Assembly: GCF_003096655.1 (NCBI RefSeq)
Contig: NZ_QEKQ01000007.1
Location: 124,001-188,000, forward strand
From: Tamilnaduibacter salinus
GTDB taxonomy: Bacteria; Pseudomonadota; Gammaproteobacteria; Pseudomonadales; Oleiphilaceae
DNA length: 64,000 bases
Reading direction: 5' to 3'
Each line of letters begins with the position of its first letter. Within the stretch, counting starts at the first letter, position 1. Both the position numbers and the translations under genes were made by a program. Below, one piece after another: positions 9,277 to 18,215 of the stretch. The notes under the pieces were generated by a model, which was given only the letters and a program-made list of their open reading frames with translations, was not told the DNA's origin and searched no databases.

Positions 9277-10527
9277 TCACCCGTCAAATCGGCGGAAGAT
9301 CAGAGTGCCGTTTGTGCCCCCAAAACCGAACGAGTTGGACAGGGCGACATTGACCTCCGCATCGCGGGCCTGGTTCGCCACAAAGTCCAGGTCACACTCC
9401 TCGTCGGGATTGTCGAGGTTGATCGTTGGCGGCAACACACCGTCACGAAGCGCCATCAGGGAGAAGATCGCCTCCACGGCGCCCGCCGCCCCCAACAGGT
9501 GCCCGGTCATGGATTTGGTGCTGCTGATGGCCAGTTTCTCCGCGTGGTCGCCAAACAGCTCCCGGACAGCGCGCACTTCCGCCACATCACCAACCAGGGT
9601 GGAGGTGCCGTGAGCGTTGATGTAATCCACGTCTTCGGGAGACAGACCGGCGTCCTTCAGCGCATTACGCATGGCGCGACGCGCGCCCTCACCCGACTCT
9701 GGCGGTGCGGTAATGTGATGGGCATCGTCGCTCATGCCAAAACCAACCACCTCGCCGTAGATCGGTGCGCCGCGCTTCTGGGCATGTTCCAGCTCCTCAA
9801 GTACGAGCACCCCGGCCCCATCACTGAGCACGAAGCCATCCCGGTCTTTGTCCCACGGACGGCTGGCGGCTTGTGGATCCTCATTGCGGGTCGACAATGC
9901 CCGCGCGGCACCGAATGCCGCGACCCCAGTCGGCGTCGTGGCCATTTCCGAGCCACCTGCCAGCATCACATCCGCATCACCATACGCAATGGTCCGGGCC
10001 GCATAACCAATGTTATGGGTGCCGGTCGTGCAGGCTGTGGTAATGGCAATGTTCGGTCCCTGGAACCCAAAGCGAATGGCGGCATTGCCCGAAACCATGT
10101 TGATCACCGACGCCGGCACGAAAAATGGCGACACCTTGCGCGGCCCGTTCTCCGCCAGCGACCGCACGTTTTTCTCGATGTATTCCAGCCCTCCAATGCC
10201 CGAGCCGATGGCAACACCGATCCGCTCGGGATCCAGTGACTCGTCTCGGTCCAGGCCACTGTCGCTGACCGCCTGAGAGGCTGCGATCAGCCCGTAGTGA
10301 ATGAAGGCATCCAGCTTGCGCGCCTCTTTTGGAGACAGATAGTCCCCAATGTCGAGATCACGGATCGCGCCGCCAATGCGGGTGCCAAAGTCAGCCGCGT
10401 CAAACCGGTCGATCGGACCAATGCCACTGCGCCCTTCCCGAACGCCTTTCCAGGAGGCGGCCACGTCATTTCCCAGTGGTGACAACATTCCAAGACCGGA
10501 AATCACCACGCGTCGTCCAGCCATCAT
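9277..10527 (-). CDS. fabF: 3-oxoacyl-ACP synthase II FabF
   Basis: This 416-residue condensing enzyme elongates acyl-ACP with malonyl-ACP. The Cys-His-His triad is visible: Cys in [13 protein letters not shown], His in [11 protein letters not shown] and His in [23 protein letters not shown] is at the C-terminus. Length fits FabF/KAS II. Two adjacent ATGs (10527, 10524) follow AGGTGAAGGA. A hairpin with a U-tract separates it from acpP, so fabF is probably made at a lower level than acpP by partial read-through. Confidence 0.96.
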   Translation of the reverse strand: MMAGRRVVISGLGMLSPLGNDVAASWKGVREGRSGIGPIDRFDAADFGTRIGGAIRDLDIGDYLSPKEARKLDAFIHYGLIAASQAVSDSGLDRDESLDPERIGVAIGSGIGGLEYIEKNVRSLAENGPRKVSPFFVPASVINMVSGNAAIRFGFQGPNIAITTACTTGTHNIGYAARTIAYGDADVMLAGGSEMATTPTGVAAFGAARALSTRNEDPQAASRPWDKDRDGFVLSDGAGVLVLEELEHAQKRGAPIYGEVVGFGMSDDAHHITAPPESGEGARRAMRNALKDAGLSPEDVDYINAHGTSTLVGDVAEVRAVRELFGDHAEKLAISSTKSMTGHLLGAAGAVEAIFSLMALRDGVLPPTINLDNPDEECDLDFVANQARDAEVNVALSNSFGFGGTNGTLIFRRFDG

Positions 10528-10556
10528 TCCTTCACCTGTTTCGAGGTTGCCATCAT

Positions 10557-10594
10557 AAAAAAGCCGCCCAACTGCTTACGAACAGGGACGGCTT
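10557..10594 (-). terminator. Intrinsic terminator/attenuator between acpP and fabF
   Basis: Read on the minus strand, AAGCCGTCCC pairs with GGGCGGCTT and is followed by a T-run (stem halves near 10563-10569 and 10585-10594). It lies 3' of acpP inside the operon, where it can lower expression of fabF relative to the abundant acyl carrier protein. Confidence 0.75.
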
Positions 10595-10630
10595 CTACCC
10601 GGACTACCTGGCATTCAGGCCAGGTCGGAA

Positions 10631-10864
10631 TCAGGTATGCGCAACGATGTAGTCGATCGCGTCCTGAACGCTTGTCAGCTTTTCAGCTTCCTCATCCGGA
10701 ATCTCGGTTTCAAACTCTTCCTCCAGAGCCATCACCAGTTCCACTGTGTCCAGCGAATCGGCGCCCAGGTCCTCGACGAAAGAAGACGTGTTCTGAACCT
10801 CGGATTCCTTCACACCGAGCTGCTCACAAACGATCTTCTTTACGCGTTCTTCGACTGTACTCAT
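10631..10864 (-). CDS. acpP: Acyl carrier protein
   Basis: This 77-residue acidic protein carries growing acyl chains on a phosphopantetheine attached to the serine of [11 protein letters not shown] (about residue 37). The start is the ATG at 10864, preceded by GTGAGGAAACT, giving the normal length; a longer in-frame extension to 10894 is not supported. It sits between fabG and fabF in the conserved order, with a possible operator palindrome upstream and a terminator downstream, suggesting independent high expression. Confidence 0.97.
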   Translation of the reverse strand: MSTVEERVKKIVCEQLGVKESEVQNTSSFVEDLGADSLDTVELVMALEEEFETEIPDEEAEKLTSVQDAIDYIVAHT

Positions 10865-10928
10865 AGTTTCCTCACTTAGATCCCAACCAAGCACTGAATG
10901 TCGTGCAGTTTAGTGTATACCCCACCCG

Positions 10929-10950
10929 CGAACAAGCAGAGTTCTGTTCG
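10929..10950. promoter_or_regulatory. Palindrome upstream of acpP, possible operator
   Basis: CGAACA and TGTTCG arms are separated by 10 bases in the 142-bp fabG-acpP gap, about 65 bp upstream of the acpP start. A TATACACT stretch on the minus strand lies just downstream, so the palindrome would overlap or adjoin the -35 position of an acpP promoter. The binding protein is unknown. Confidence 0.35.
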
Positions 10951-11006
10951 AAAGGCTTGCCGTTCAATCGGTTACAACAAGCCCCGGGGAACCTCCAATC
11001 AAGGCC

Positions 11007-11750
11007 TTAACCCATGTACAGACCACCGTTCACACCGATGGTCTGACCGGTCACATAGCCGGCCTCCGGCGAAACCAGATAGGCCACCAGGCTGGCGACT
11101 TCCTCCGGCTCCCCCAGGCGAGCCGCCGGAATGTCTCCCAGCATAGCCTCGCGCTGACTCTCGTCCAGTTGCTTTGTCATGTCGGTATCAATGAACCCCG
11201 GCGCCACACAGTTCACAGTGATACCACGATTGCCCATCTCCCGGGCCAGACTGCGACTGAACCCTTCAATCCCCGCCTTGGCGGCACAGTAATTCGCCTG
11301 GCCGGGGTTGCCCAGCCCTGCCACAACAGAGCTGATATTGACCACGCGCCCGAACCGTGCCTTGGCCATGCCACGCAGCACCTTACGGGTCGTCCGGTAC
11401 ACACCGCTCAGATTCGTCTGGATCACGGCGTCCCAGTCTTCCTCTTTCAGGCGCAGCATGAGGTTATCACGGGTGATTCCGGCATTGTTGACCAGAATAA
11501 CCGGTGCGCCTGACGTTTCCGTAATGGTCTTCAGTGCCGAGTCGACACTGTCCGTGTCGGCCACATTCATGGCCACACCGTATCCGGGAACCGGCGCCGC
11601 CGACAGCGCCTCTGTGATGGCGGATGCGCCCGCCTCGCTGGTGGCGGTTCCCACCACCTCGGCACCGGCTTGCGCCAGTGTCTGGGCAATCGCCCGACCG
11701 ATGCCACGACTGGCACCGGTTACCAGTGCCACCTTTCCATCGAGTGACAT
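11007..11750 (-). CDS. fabG: 3-oxoacyl-ACP reductase FabG
   Basis: This 247-residue short-chain dehydrogenase performs the NADPH-dependent first reduction of the fatty-acid elongation cycle. The Rossmann motif TGASRGIGRA is near residues 12-21, NNAG near 88, and the Ser-Tyr-Lys catalytic set lies in NISSVVAGLGNPGQANYCAAK (Tyr about 153, Lys about 157). A strong AGGAGG site precedes the ATG. It lies between fabD and acpP as in Pseudomonas and E. coli. Confidence 0.96.
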   Translation of the reverse strand: MSLDGKVALVTGASRGIGRAIAQTLAQAGAEVVGTATSEAGASAITEALSAAPVPGYGVAMNVADTDSVDSALKTITETSGAPVILVNNAGITRDNLMLRLKEEDWDAVIQTNLSGVYRTTRKVLRGMAKARFGRVVNISSVVAGLGNPGQANYCAAKAGIEGFSRSLAREMGNRGITVNCVAPGFIDTDMTKQLDESQREAMLGDIPAARLGEPEEVASLVAYLVSPEAGYVTGQTIGVNGGLYMG

Positions 11751-11777
11751 GCGTCCTCCTGATCCTTTTCCCGGCCC

Positions 11778-12707
11778 TCAGGCCTGTTCCAACGCCTTCG
11801 TCATCGCATCCGGCGTTTCGATACCGTGGACCTTGAGATTGCGGTCAATCCGGCGTACGAGCCCCGCCAGCACTCGCCCCGGACCGCACTCAACCGCACT
11901 GGTCACATTCTCTTCCACCAGGTACCGCACCGAGCCGGTCCACTGCACTGGCGAGTAGAGTTGGTGGACCAGGTTGTCCCGCAGTGCCTCGCTGTCCTGC
12001 TCGGGGGCCGCTGTCACATTCTGGACGACGGGGATCGAAGCGTCCCCGAAGTCCACTTCGTCCAGGGCGTTCGACAGCTCATCCGCCGCTGGCTTCATCA
12101 GGGCACAGTGGGAAGGCACGCTGACCGGCAGCGCCATCGCCCGCTTGGCCCCCTTGGCCTTGCAGGACTCGATGGCCCGGTCAACGGCCGAGGTCTCGCC
12201 GGCAATCACCACCTGCCCCGGGGCATTGAAGTTGACCGCCGAGACGACCTCGCCCTGAGCGGATTCCTCGCAGACGGCCATGACGGTCTCGTCATCCAGC
12301 CCGATGATGGCGGCCATACGCCCCCCGCCATCCGGCACCGCCTCCTGCATAAGCTCACCTCGGAGCCGCACCAGTTTGACGGCATCGACAAAGCTGATGC
12401 TTTCGGCCGCTACCAGAGCGCTGTATTCACCCAGGCTGTGGCCGGCAACCCACTCCGGGCGTCCCCCTTTCGAGCCGCACCACTCGCGCCAGAGCGCGAT
12501 GCTTGCCGTGAGAATCGCCGGCTGGGTCACCGCCGTTTGATTCAACTCGTCTTCAGGGCCTTTCTGGCACAGATCCCAAAGATCGAACCCCAGGGCATCC
12601 GACGCCTCGGAAAAGGTCTCAGCCACCACAGGCCACGCCTTCTCCGCCTCCGCCAGCATGCCAATGCTCTGTGATCCCTGACCGGGAAATAGAAATGCTG
12701 TTGTCAT
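11778..12707 (-). CDS. fabD: Malonyl-CoA:ACP transacylase FabD
   Basis: This 309-residue enzyme loads malonate from CoA onto ACP. The nucleophile serine is in AGHSLGEYSALVAA (about residue 92), FLFPGQGSQSIGM is at the N-terminus, and the active-site histidine is in SVPSHCALMKPA. The 147-bp gap to plsX is where E. coli has fabH; no fabH is present, as in Pseudomonas. No clear ribosome site precedes the ATG, and two small hairpins (12796-12810 and 12834-12849) lie in the gap. Confidence 0.95.
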   Translation of the reverse strand: MTTAFLFPGQGSQSIGMLAEAEKAWPVVAETFSEASDALGFDLWDLCQKGPEDELNQTAVTQPAILTASIALWREWCGSKGGRPEWVAGHSLGEYSALVAAESISFVDAVKLVRLRGELMQEAVPDGGGRMAAIIGLDDETVMAVCEESAQGEVVSAVNFNAPGQVVIAGETSAVDRAIESCKAKGAKRAMALPVSVPSHCALMKPAADELSNALDEVDFGDASIPVVQNVTAAPEQDSEALRDNLVHQLYSPVQWTGSVRYLVEENVTSAVECGPGRVLAGLVRRIDRNLKVHGIETPDAMTKALEQA

Positions 12708-12854
12708 AGCGCGCAGTCTACCGATGTTCCTGTTTCAGAGAGATTAGCCAATGGTACGAGGACAACACGGGGGTTCAAGCGGAAAATGGCCTTGACGTTG
12801 ACGATCAACGCCCCGCCCTCTTCACTCAGTGGCTCCTGTCCCTACAGGATGCGC

Positions 12855-13856
12855 CTACAACATGAGCTCGTCGAGTTGCTCGTTGATCCGGCGGGGAATT
12901 TCCAGCCGTACCTCACGGACTGACTGACGGATGGCCGCAAGCATCGCCCGCTCGTTGGCGTTGCCGTGGCTCTTGACGACGACACCCTGAAGCCCCAGAA
13001 GACTGGCGCCGTTATGCCGGGCAGGATCGATCGTGCGCAACAGACGCATGAGCGTGGGTCGCGCCAGCCAACCGAGAATCCGGCCGTAGAGGGACCGCGT
13101 GAACGCCTGCTCGAGCAATTCCATGAGCATCGCCGCGACGCCTTCACCGGTTTTCAGAGCGATGTTGCCGACAAAACCATCACAGACGACCACATCGGCC
13201 ACGTCCCGGAACAGGTCACTGCCCTCGACATAGCCGATGTAATTCAGGGAATCGCACTGGGCGAGCATGTGGGAGGCAAGCCGAACCTGCTCGTTGCCCT
13301 TGATCTCCTCCTCTCCGACATTGAGGAGGGCCAGGCGGGGCTCCGGCAACCCACTGACCGCCGCGGCCATGAGCGAGCCCATGATTGCAAACTGGTACAG
13401 ATTTTCGGCCGAAGCGTCCACGTTGGCCCCCAGATCCAGCACGTGGCAGCGGCCACGCAGTGACGGGATCAACTTGACGATGGCCGGCCTTTCGATACCG
13501 GGGTACATCTTGATCAGTGAACGGCCGAACGCCATGAGTGCGCCGGTATTACCGGCACTGACACAGCCCTGCGCCTCACCATCACGGACCAGCCGCAAGG
13601 CGACCGCCATGGACGAATTCTGCTTGTGCCGGAGGGCGTGGGAGGGACGCTCGTGCATGTGGACGGCGTCTGTAGCTTCGACAATGCGAAGGCGAGGGTG
13701 CGGCTCAGACAACAAGGCCTCAAGCTCACCCCGGCTTCCCACCAGGACGAGACTCAAGGCCTCATTCTCGCGCACGGCCTCTTCGGCCGCCGCGACGGCA
13801 ATGGCGGCACCGCGGTCGCCGCTCATTGCATCCACTGCAATGGTAACCGGACTCAC
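12855..13856 (-). CDS. plsX: Phosphate acyltransferase PlsX
   Basis: This 333-residue enzyme makes acyl-phosphate from acyl-ACP for phospholipid synthesis. Family hallmarks include IAVDAMSGDRG at the N-terminus, SAGNTGALMAFGRSL, DLGANVDASAENLYQFA, LLNVGEEEIKGN and VCDGFVGNIALKTGEG. It starts with GTG, 42 bp after rpmF, and is transcribed with yceD and rpmF. Length matches the family. Confidence 0.95.
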   Translation of the reverse strand: MSPVTIAVDAMSGDRGAAIAVAAAEEAVRENEALSLVLVGSRGELEALLSEPHPRLRIVEATDAVHMHERPSHALRHKQNSSMAVALRLVRDGEAQGCVSAGNTGALMAFGRSLIKMYPGIERPAIVKLIPSLRGRCHVLDLGANVDASAENLYQFAIMGSLMAAAVSGLPEPRLALLNVGEEEIKGNEQVRLASHMLAQCDSLNYIGYVEGSDLFRDVADVVVCDGFVGNIALKTGEGVAAMLMELLEQAFTRSLYGRILGWLARPTLMRLLRTIDPARHNGASLLGLQGVVVKSHGNANERAMLAAIRQSVREVRLEIPRRINEQLDELML

Positions 13857-13898
13857 GTGTCAGTCATCCATTGCCCCACGTCACAAAAGGAACGTGGC

Positions 13899-14078
13899 TT
13901 ATTCGTCGTCGGACTGGACGACCTGACGGCCACGATAGAAACCGTCCGGGGAGACATGGTGACGACGATGCAACTCACCCGTGGTCTGATCAACGGACAG
14001 CGCCGCCGTACCCAGCGCGTCGTGAGACCGACGCATACCGCGCTTGGAACGGGTTTTCCGGTTCTTCTGAACAGCCAT
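13899..14078 (-). CDS. rpmF: 50S ribosomal protein L32
   Basis: A 59-residue basic protein reads [20 protein letters not shown] at the N-terminus and ends [11 protein letters not shown], typical of proteobacterial bL32 without the zinc-binding cysteines. It lies between yceD and plsX, its conserved place. The gene is too short to stand out from overlapping false frames, but amino-acid match and context make it certain. Confidence 0.97.
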   Translation of the reverse strand: MAVQKNRKTRSKRGMRRSHDALGTAALSVDQTTGELHRRHHVSPDGFYRGRQVVQSDDE

Positions 14079-14179
14079 TTTGTCTTAACTCCTGACCTTG
14101 CCAATAAATGATGCGACGGTCCGGCATCTGACACCGCCCCGTCGTGAATCGACCCGCCACCCGGTGACCCCGTGTGGCG

Positions 14180-14728
14180 CTACGAATCCTTCCCCTTTTT
14201 CAGTTCCGCCAGGACGTTGAAGGGATTCTCGTCCGCGGCCTGATGCTCGCCGGCCGACTCTGGCTCACCGTCGTCCGAGTACCGGGCGACCAGTTCCGCC
14301 GCCTCACAGTCCGCTTCGTCATGCAGCGGAAACGGCGGCACCACCAGCAGCAACTCGTCTTCCACCAGTTGCCAGACGTCCACTTCATTGTCCCCGAACT
14401 GGAACGGCTCGAGCTCGCCCGGAAGCTGTTTCGCCTGTTCGTCCGAACTGACCAGACCAACCCGGAACGACGACGTCAGCGTCGTCGCCAGAGCCTTCAG
14501 GCAGCGCTGACACTGCAGCACAGCGGGCGCTGACAGCTCGCCTTCAACCACCCGACGGCGCTCTGGATCCTGATCGAACGACAGACGAACCTGAACGTCG
14601 CCGGTCGGCTCAAACAGCAGCTCGGAAAACCGGACCAGCGATGTTACCGGAATCGTCCCCTCGACAACCGCCGCCTGCTGCGTGGTTTTGTCGGGGTCGA
14701 TGAGTCGCGTCAGCTCGGCACTGGACAT
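14180..14728 (-). CDS. yceD: YceD family (DUF177) protein, 23S rRNA accumulation protein
   Basis: This 182-residue protein carries the family's CxxC pair in VLQCQRCLKAL (about residues 93-96) and the acidic EDELLLVVPPFPLHDE stretch near 138. YceD is encoded next to rpmF across bacteria and plants and is linked to 23S rRNA accumulation; its biochemical role is not settled. It is the first gene of the operon. There is no Shine-Dalgarno sequence before the ATG, and the promoter -10 box ends only 9 bases upstream, so the message is probably leaderless. Confidence 0.9.
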   Translation of the reverse strand: MSSAELTRLIDPDKTTQQAAVVEGTIPVTSLVRFSELLFEPTGDVQVRLSFDQDPERRRVVEGELSAPAVLQCQRCLKALATTLTSSFRVGLVSSDEQAKQLPGELEPFQFGDNEVDVWQLVEDELLLVVPPFPLHDEADCEAAELVARYSDDGEPESAGEHQAADENPFNVLAELKKGKDS

Positions 14729-14737
14729 AGGCGCGCA

Positions 14738-14766
14738 ATTTTATGCCTCTGACCCGCCCCTGTCAA
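14738..14766 (-). promoter_or_regulatory. Near-consensus sigma-70 promoter of the yceD-rpmF-plsX-fab cluster
   Basis: On the minus strand TTGACA (14761-14766) is followed after exactly 17 bases by TAAAAT (14738-14743). Transcription should begin near 14728-14731, at or within three bases of the yceD ATG (first base 14728). Confidence 0.85.
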
Positions 14767-14797
14767 AGACGAAAAGCGCCGTGACGCAGGGGATCCA

Positions 14798-14822
14798 ACG
14801 GGTGTCGGCAAACCCGTATGAT
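14798..14822 (+). promoter_or_regulatory. Inverted repeat and -10 box upstream of maf
   Basis: ACGGGT (14798-14803) and ACCCGT (14812-14817) form an inverted repeat that ends on a TATGAT hexamer (14817-14822) about 34 bases before the maf start. No good -35 box is seen, which would fit activated or repressed transcription. Low certainty. Confidence 0.35.
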
Positions 14823-14855
14823 AGAACCATCAAATCACCGGACAAGGAATCGCCC

Positions 14856-15455
14856 ATGTCGCCCCAACCACGCCTTCTCCTGGCCTCGTCATCCCCCTAT
14901 CGACGGCAACTGCTGGAGCGGTTGCGGCTGCCCTTCGATTGCGCCAGCCCGGACATTGACGAATCGCCGTTACCGGGAGAACCGCCCGAGAGCCTGGCCG
15001 TCCGCCTCGCCGAGAGCAAGGCCGAAGCGCTGGCCGGGGACTACCCGCAACACCTGATTATCGGTTCGGATCAGGTGGCCGTCACCGGAGACGGCCACCG
15101 CCTGGAAAAGCCCGGTCACTTCGACGTCGCACGGGAACAACTCGGCCGGTGCAGCGGGCAGTCGGTGCGCTTTCTCACCGGGCTCTGCCTGCTGGACGCC
15201 CGGACCGGTAGCGCCTGGTCGGTCTGCGAACCCTATCAGGTGCACTTCCGGAACCTGACCGGCGACGAAATCAACCGCTACCTGACACTGGAGGAACCGT
15301 TTGACTGCGCCGGCAGCTTCCGTATGGAAGGCCTCGGGATCGCCCTGTTCCGGCACATGGAAGGCAGTGACCCCAACAGCCTGATCGGCCTCCCACTGAT
15401 CGCGCTGGTTGATCTGCTCAGGGACCGGGGCATCGATCCGTTGGGCGCCACTTAA
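14856..15455 (+). CDS. yceF: Maf/YceF nucleotide pyrophosphatase (m7GTP type)
   Basis: This 199-residue Maf-like protein hydrolyses non-canonical nucleoside triphosphates; the YceF branch prefers 7-methyl-GTP. LLLASSSPYRRQLLERL at the N-terminus, ESLAVRLAESKAEAL and the catalytic aspartate in IIGSDQVAV are family marks, with FDCAGSFRMEGLGI near the C-terminus. ATG 14856 follows AAGGA. It is divergent from yceD, the conserved gammaproteobacterial arrangement. Confidence 0.92.
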   Translation: MSPQPRLLLASSSPYRRQLLERLRLPFDCASPDIDESPLPGEPPESLAVRLAESKAEALAGDYPQHLIIGSDQVAVTGDGHRLEKPGHFDVAREQLGRCSGQSVRFLTGLCLLDARTGSAWSVCEPYQVHFRNLTGDEINRYLTLEEPFDCAGSFRMEGLGIALFRHMEGSDPNSLIGLPLIALVDLLRDRGIDPLGAT

Positions 15456-15475
15456 CGCCCGACGGACCGGATTCG

Positions 15476-16513
15476 TTAGCGCATCTCGAGACGGGACTCG
15501 ATCACCGCATCAAACAGTCCGCTGCCAATGGCAATGCCCAGGTCATCCACCAACTTGCGAATCGGAGAGCGCTTGTGGGTGTAGTCCACGATCTCCTCCG
15601 CGCCCACCACATCCCGGGCAACGGAGCCGGGGCTTCCCAGACCATCAATCAGGCCCAGCGCCCGGGCCTGCTCTCCGGTCCAGATCAGACCGGAGAACAA
15701 CGTTTCCTCGTCGGCTCTGAGGCGATCGCCCCGCCCTTCGCGCACTTCCTCAATGAACTGTTCGTGAGTGGTTTCCAGCACCTGGTTCCAGAAGTCCACC
15801 TCCTCAGGCTTCTCCGGCGAGAATGGATCAAGAAACGCCTTGTTCTCGCCGGACGTATACAGACGACGCTCCACGCCGAGCTTGTCCATCAGGCCGGTAA
15901 ACCCGAACCCGCCACCAACAACGCCGATCGAACCAACGAGGCTGGCCTTGTTGGCATAGATCTCATCCGCGGCGGCGGCAATGTAGTAGGCGCCGGAGGC
16001 GCCGAGATCGGTCACCACCGCGTACACCTTCTTGTCCGGATGCTTCTGCCGCAGCCGCTCAATCTCATCGTTCACGTACCCGGACTGCACAGGACTGCCT
16101 CCCGGACTGTTGATACGCAGCATCACCGCCTTGGCGTTTTCGGCCTCAAAGGCGTTCCGTAACGCCGACACAATATTGTCGGCACTGGCCACCTTGTCCG
16201 AGGCGATCGGGCCATTGATCGTCACCATGGCGGTGTGCGACCCCGACGTTGTGGACACGCCTCCGAGCCCGTCGGTGACCGGGGTGCGAAGCAGGAACAA
16301 CAACAGGAACAGGTACCCGAACGTCAACAGCTTGAAGAAAATGCCCCACCGCCGGCTGCGGCGCTGCTCAGACTGGAGCGACATCACCAGCTTTTCAATC
16401 AGCTTCCAGTCGCGGCTGTTTTCCGGCGCCTCCCGCCCGGTTGATGATTCGGGTCCGGCGGGGCGTTCCGGAACACCCCAACCCGACTTGCCGTTATCGT
16501 CCCAATCCGACAT
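15476..16513 (-). CDS. sppA: Signal peptide peptidase SppA-type serine protease
   Basis: This 345-residue inner-membrane protease degrades cleaved signal peptides. A membrane segment (about 60-78, GIFFKLLTFGYLFLLLFLL) is followed by a ClpP-fold domain with the nucleophile serine in VTDLGASGAYYIAAAADEIYA and the lysine of the Ser-Lys dyad in the SLVGSIGVVGGGFGFTGLMDK region. It is the short single-domain form found in Pseudomonas, not the 618-residue E. coli form. ATG 16513 has AGGAG upstream and avoids overlap with the HAD gene. Confidence 0.9.
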   Translation of the reverse strand: MSDWDDNGKSGWGVPERPAGPESSTGREAPENSRDWKLIEKLVMSLQSEQRRSRRWGIFFKLLTFGYLFLLLFLLRTPVTDGLGGVSTTSGSHTAMVTINGPIASDKVASADNIVSALRNAFEAENAKAVMLRINSPGGSPVQSGYVNDEIERLRQKHPDKKVYAVVTDLGASGAYYIAAAADEIYANKASLVGSIGVVGGGFGFTGLMDKLGVERRLYTSGENKAFLDPFSPEKPEEVDFWNQVLETTHEQFIEEVREGRGDRLRADEETLFSGLIWTGEQARALGLIDGLGSPGSVARDVVGAEEIVDYTHKRSPIRKLVDDLGIAIGSGLFDAVIESRLEMR

Positions 16514-16547
16514 TGCAACCGCTCTCCTGTTCGTCCATTTCAGCCGC

Positions 16548-17195
16548 TCAGGCCAAGAGATAATCACGCAGTTCCGTCACCGTCTGCACAACGGTGACTG
16601 GATCATGCTGGTTGAGTTGTTCCGGCGAGTGCACGCCCCACGAGACACCCACGGACGGCATTCCGACGCGGGCAGCCATCTCCATGTCGTAAACGGTGTC
16701 GCCAATCATGACCGCCTCGCCAGGCGCAATATCGTAGTGCGCAAGTATGCGGTGCAGCATGGCGGGGTCGGGCTTCGAGCGCGTCTCATCGGCACAGCAT
16801 GTGATGCCGAACCTCGCCCCCAGCCCACTGGAGGCCAGCGCGCGGCTCAGCCCCGGACGGCTCTTACCCGTTGCGACAGCCAGCGGCCGCCCCGCCTCCG
16901 AGAGTGATTCGAGAAGCGGCGCCATGCCTTCGAAGATCGACTGGGGCGTTACCGGCTGCTGAAAGAAATAGCGGGCGTACCCCTCACGAATCTGCCGCAT
17001 CTCTTCGGGGGTCATTCCGGGGTAAAGGCGGTCAAGCGCCTCGACCATCCCCAGGCCAATGATGTCCCGGTAGTCGGCGCGATCCCGCGGCGGAAACCCC
17101 ATGTCCGTGGCTGCCTGGTGCAGGCTGTCCGCGATGTGGTCCACGGAGTCGACCAGGGTGCCATCCCAATCAAAAATTACGACTCGTTGCGTCAT
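16548..17195 (-). CDS. HAD-family phosphatase (phosphoglycolate-phosphatase-like)
   Basis: This 215-residue HAD hydrolase has the nucleophile motif DWDGTLVDS at residues 9-17, TGKSRPG (motif II) near 113, and the motif III/IV GDTVYDMEMA near 168. The cap is of the Gph/subfamily-IA type. Its substrate is not evident. It sits between rluC and sppA, as its orthologue does in Pseudomonas, and probably shares their transcript. Confidence 0.88.
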   Translation of the reverse strand: MTQRVVIFDWDGTLVDSVDHIADSLHQAATDMGFPPRDRADYRDIIGLGMVEALDRLYPGMTPEEMRQIREGYARYFFQQPVTPQSIFEGMAPLLESLSEAGRPLAVATGKSRPGLSRALASSGLGARFGITCCADETRSKPDPAMLHRILAHYDIAPGEAVMIGDTVYDMEMAARVGMPSVGVSWGVHSPEQLNQHDPVTVVQTVTELRDYLLA

Positions 17196-17210
17196 TGGAC
17201 GTCTTTCCTG

Positions 17211-18215
17211 TTACGGCTTTCGCAGGCGGGCCAGCAGCGAGGCGAACGCCCCGGAGGGTCGCGCCTCGAGCGTGAGTGGCTGGTCGTCCGGACCGGTCAG
17301 CTCAAGGCCGCTGGCATGCAGCATGAGCCGCTCACCACCGGCGGAGCGGAACGCCTTGAGCGCCGCCCCGTCCATGTACTTGTCGTCACCCGCCACAGGG
17401 TGCCCCTGGGACGCGGCATGAACACGAATCTGATGGGTGCGCCCGGTCACCGGAAACGCCTCCATCAACGTGTACCCCTGAAAACGCTCCAGCACGCGAA
17501 AGCGGGTCAGCGCCGACTTACCACTGTCCGAAACCCGGACCATGCGCTCACCGGACTGCCGCTCGTAGCGCTCTAACGGATGGTCCACCGCGGTACAGCT
17601 TTCAGGCCAGTCACCGGCGACCAGCACCTGATAACGCTTGGTGACGCGACGGCTCCGTATTTCCTCCTGCAGATGGCGCAATGCCGAGCGCTTCCGCGCT
17701 ATCATCACCAGTCCGGATGTATCCCGATCCAGCCGATGGACCAGCTCCAGGAACCGCGCATCCGGGCGAGCCGCCCGCAGGACCTCGATCAGCCCAAAAC
17801 TGAGCCCGCTCCCCCCGTGAACCGCCATCCCCTCTGGCTTGTTGATCACCAGCATGCGGTCGTCCTCGTGGCAGATTGCCTTTTCCACCACACGCTGCAC
17901 CCGCGCTCCCGGCACAACACGCTCCGGCGCATCATTCCGGCGTGTCACCGGCGGCAAACGCACTTCGTCACCGGCCCGAAGTTTATACGGTGGTTTGACC
18001 CGCCCCCGATTCACCCGCACCTCACCTTTTCTCAGAATGCGATAGACAACGCTGCGCGGAACACCGCCAAGACGGTTGATCAGAAAGTTGTCGACTCTCT
18101 GGCCTGCCTGGTCATCATCGATCGTGACCCATTCGACACGGGCCTTGCGCTCGGCAGGAAAGCCGGATGCGGTTTTCTGGCCGGATCGCGACGCACCGGG
18201 GGACTGACTGGACAT
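17211..18215 (-). CDS. rluC: 23S rRNA pseudouridine synthase RluC
   Basis: This 334-residue enzyme makes pseudouridines in 23S rRNA (955/2504/2580 in E. coli). An N-terminal S4 RNA-binding domain (about 35-95; DNFLINRLGGVPRSVVYRIL) precedes the RluA-type catalytic domain, with the catalytic aspartate in LVHRLDRDTSGLVMIARK (about 174). GRTHQIRVHAASQGHPVAGD is also visible. It is divergent from rne, the same pairing as in E. coli and Pseudomonas. Confidence 0.94.
   Translation of the reverse strand: MSSQSPGASRSGQKTASGFPAERKARVEWVTIDDDQAGQRVDNFLINRLGGVPRSVVYRILRKGEVRVNRGRVKPPYKLRAGDEVRLPPVTRRNDAPERVVPGARVQRVVEKAICHEDDRMLVINKPEGMAVHGGSGLSFGLIEVLRAARPDARFLELVHRLDRDTSGLVMIARKRSALRHLQEEIRSRRVTKRYQVLVAGDWPESCTAVDHPLERYERQSGERMVRVSDSGKSALTRFRVLERFQGYTLMEAFPVTGRTHQIRVHAASQGHPVAGDDKYMDGAALKAFRSAGGERLMLHASGLELTGPDDQPLTLEARPSGAFASLLARLRKP

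Noticed and set aside
12708-12854. Absence of fabH between plsX and fabD as a possible novelty
   Set aside because: The Pseudomonas cluster also lacks fabH here, so this is a known lineage trait.
13853-14134. 93-codon minus-strand frame over rpmF
   Set aside because: It is a different frame of the same strand; the L32 frame at 13899-14078 matches bL32 throughout.
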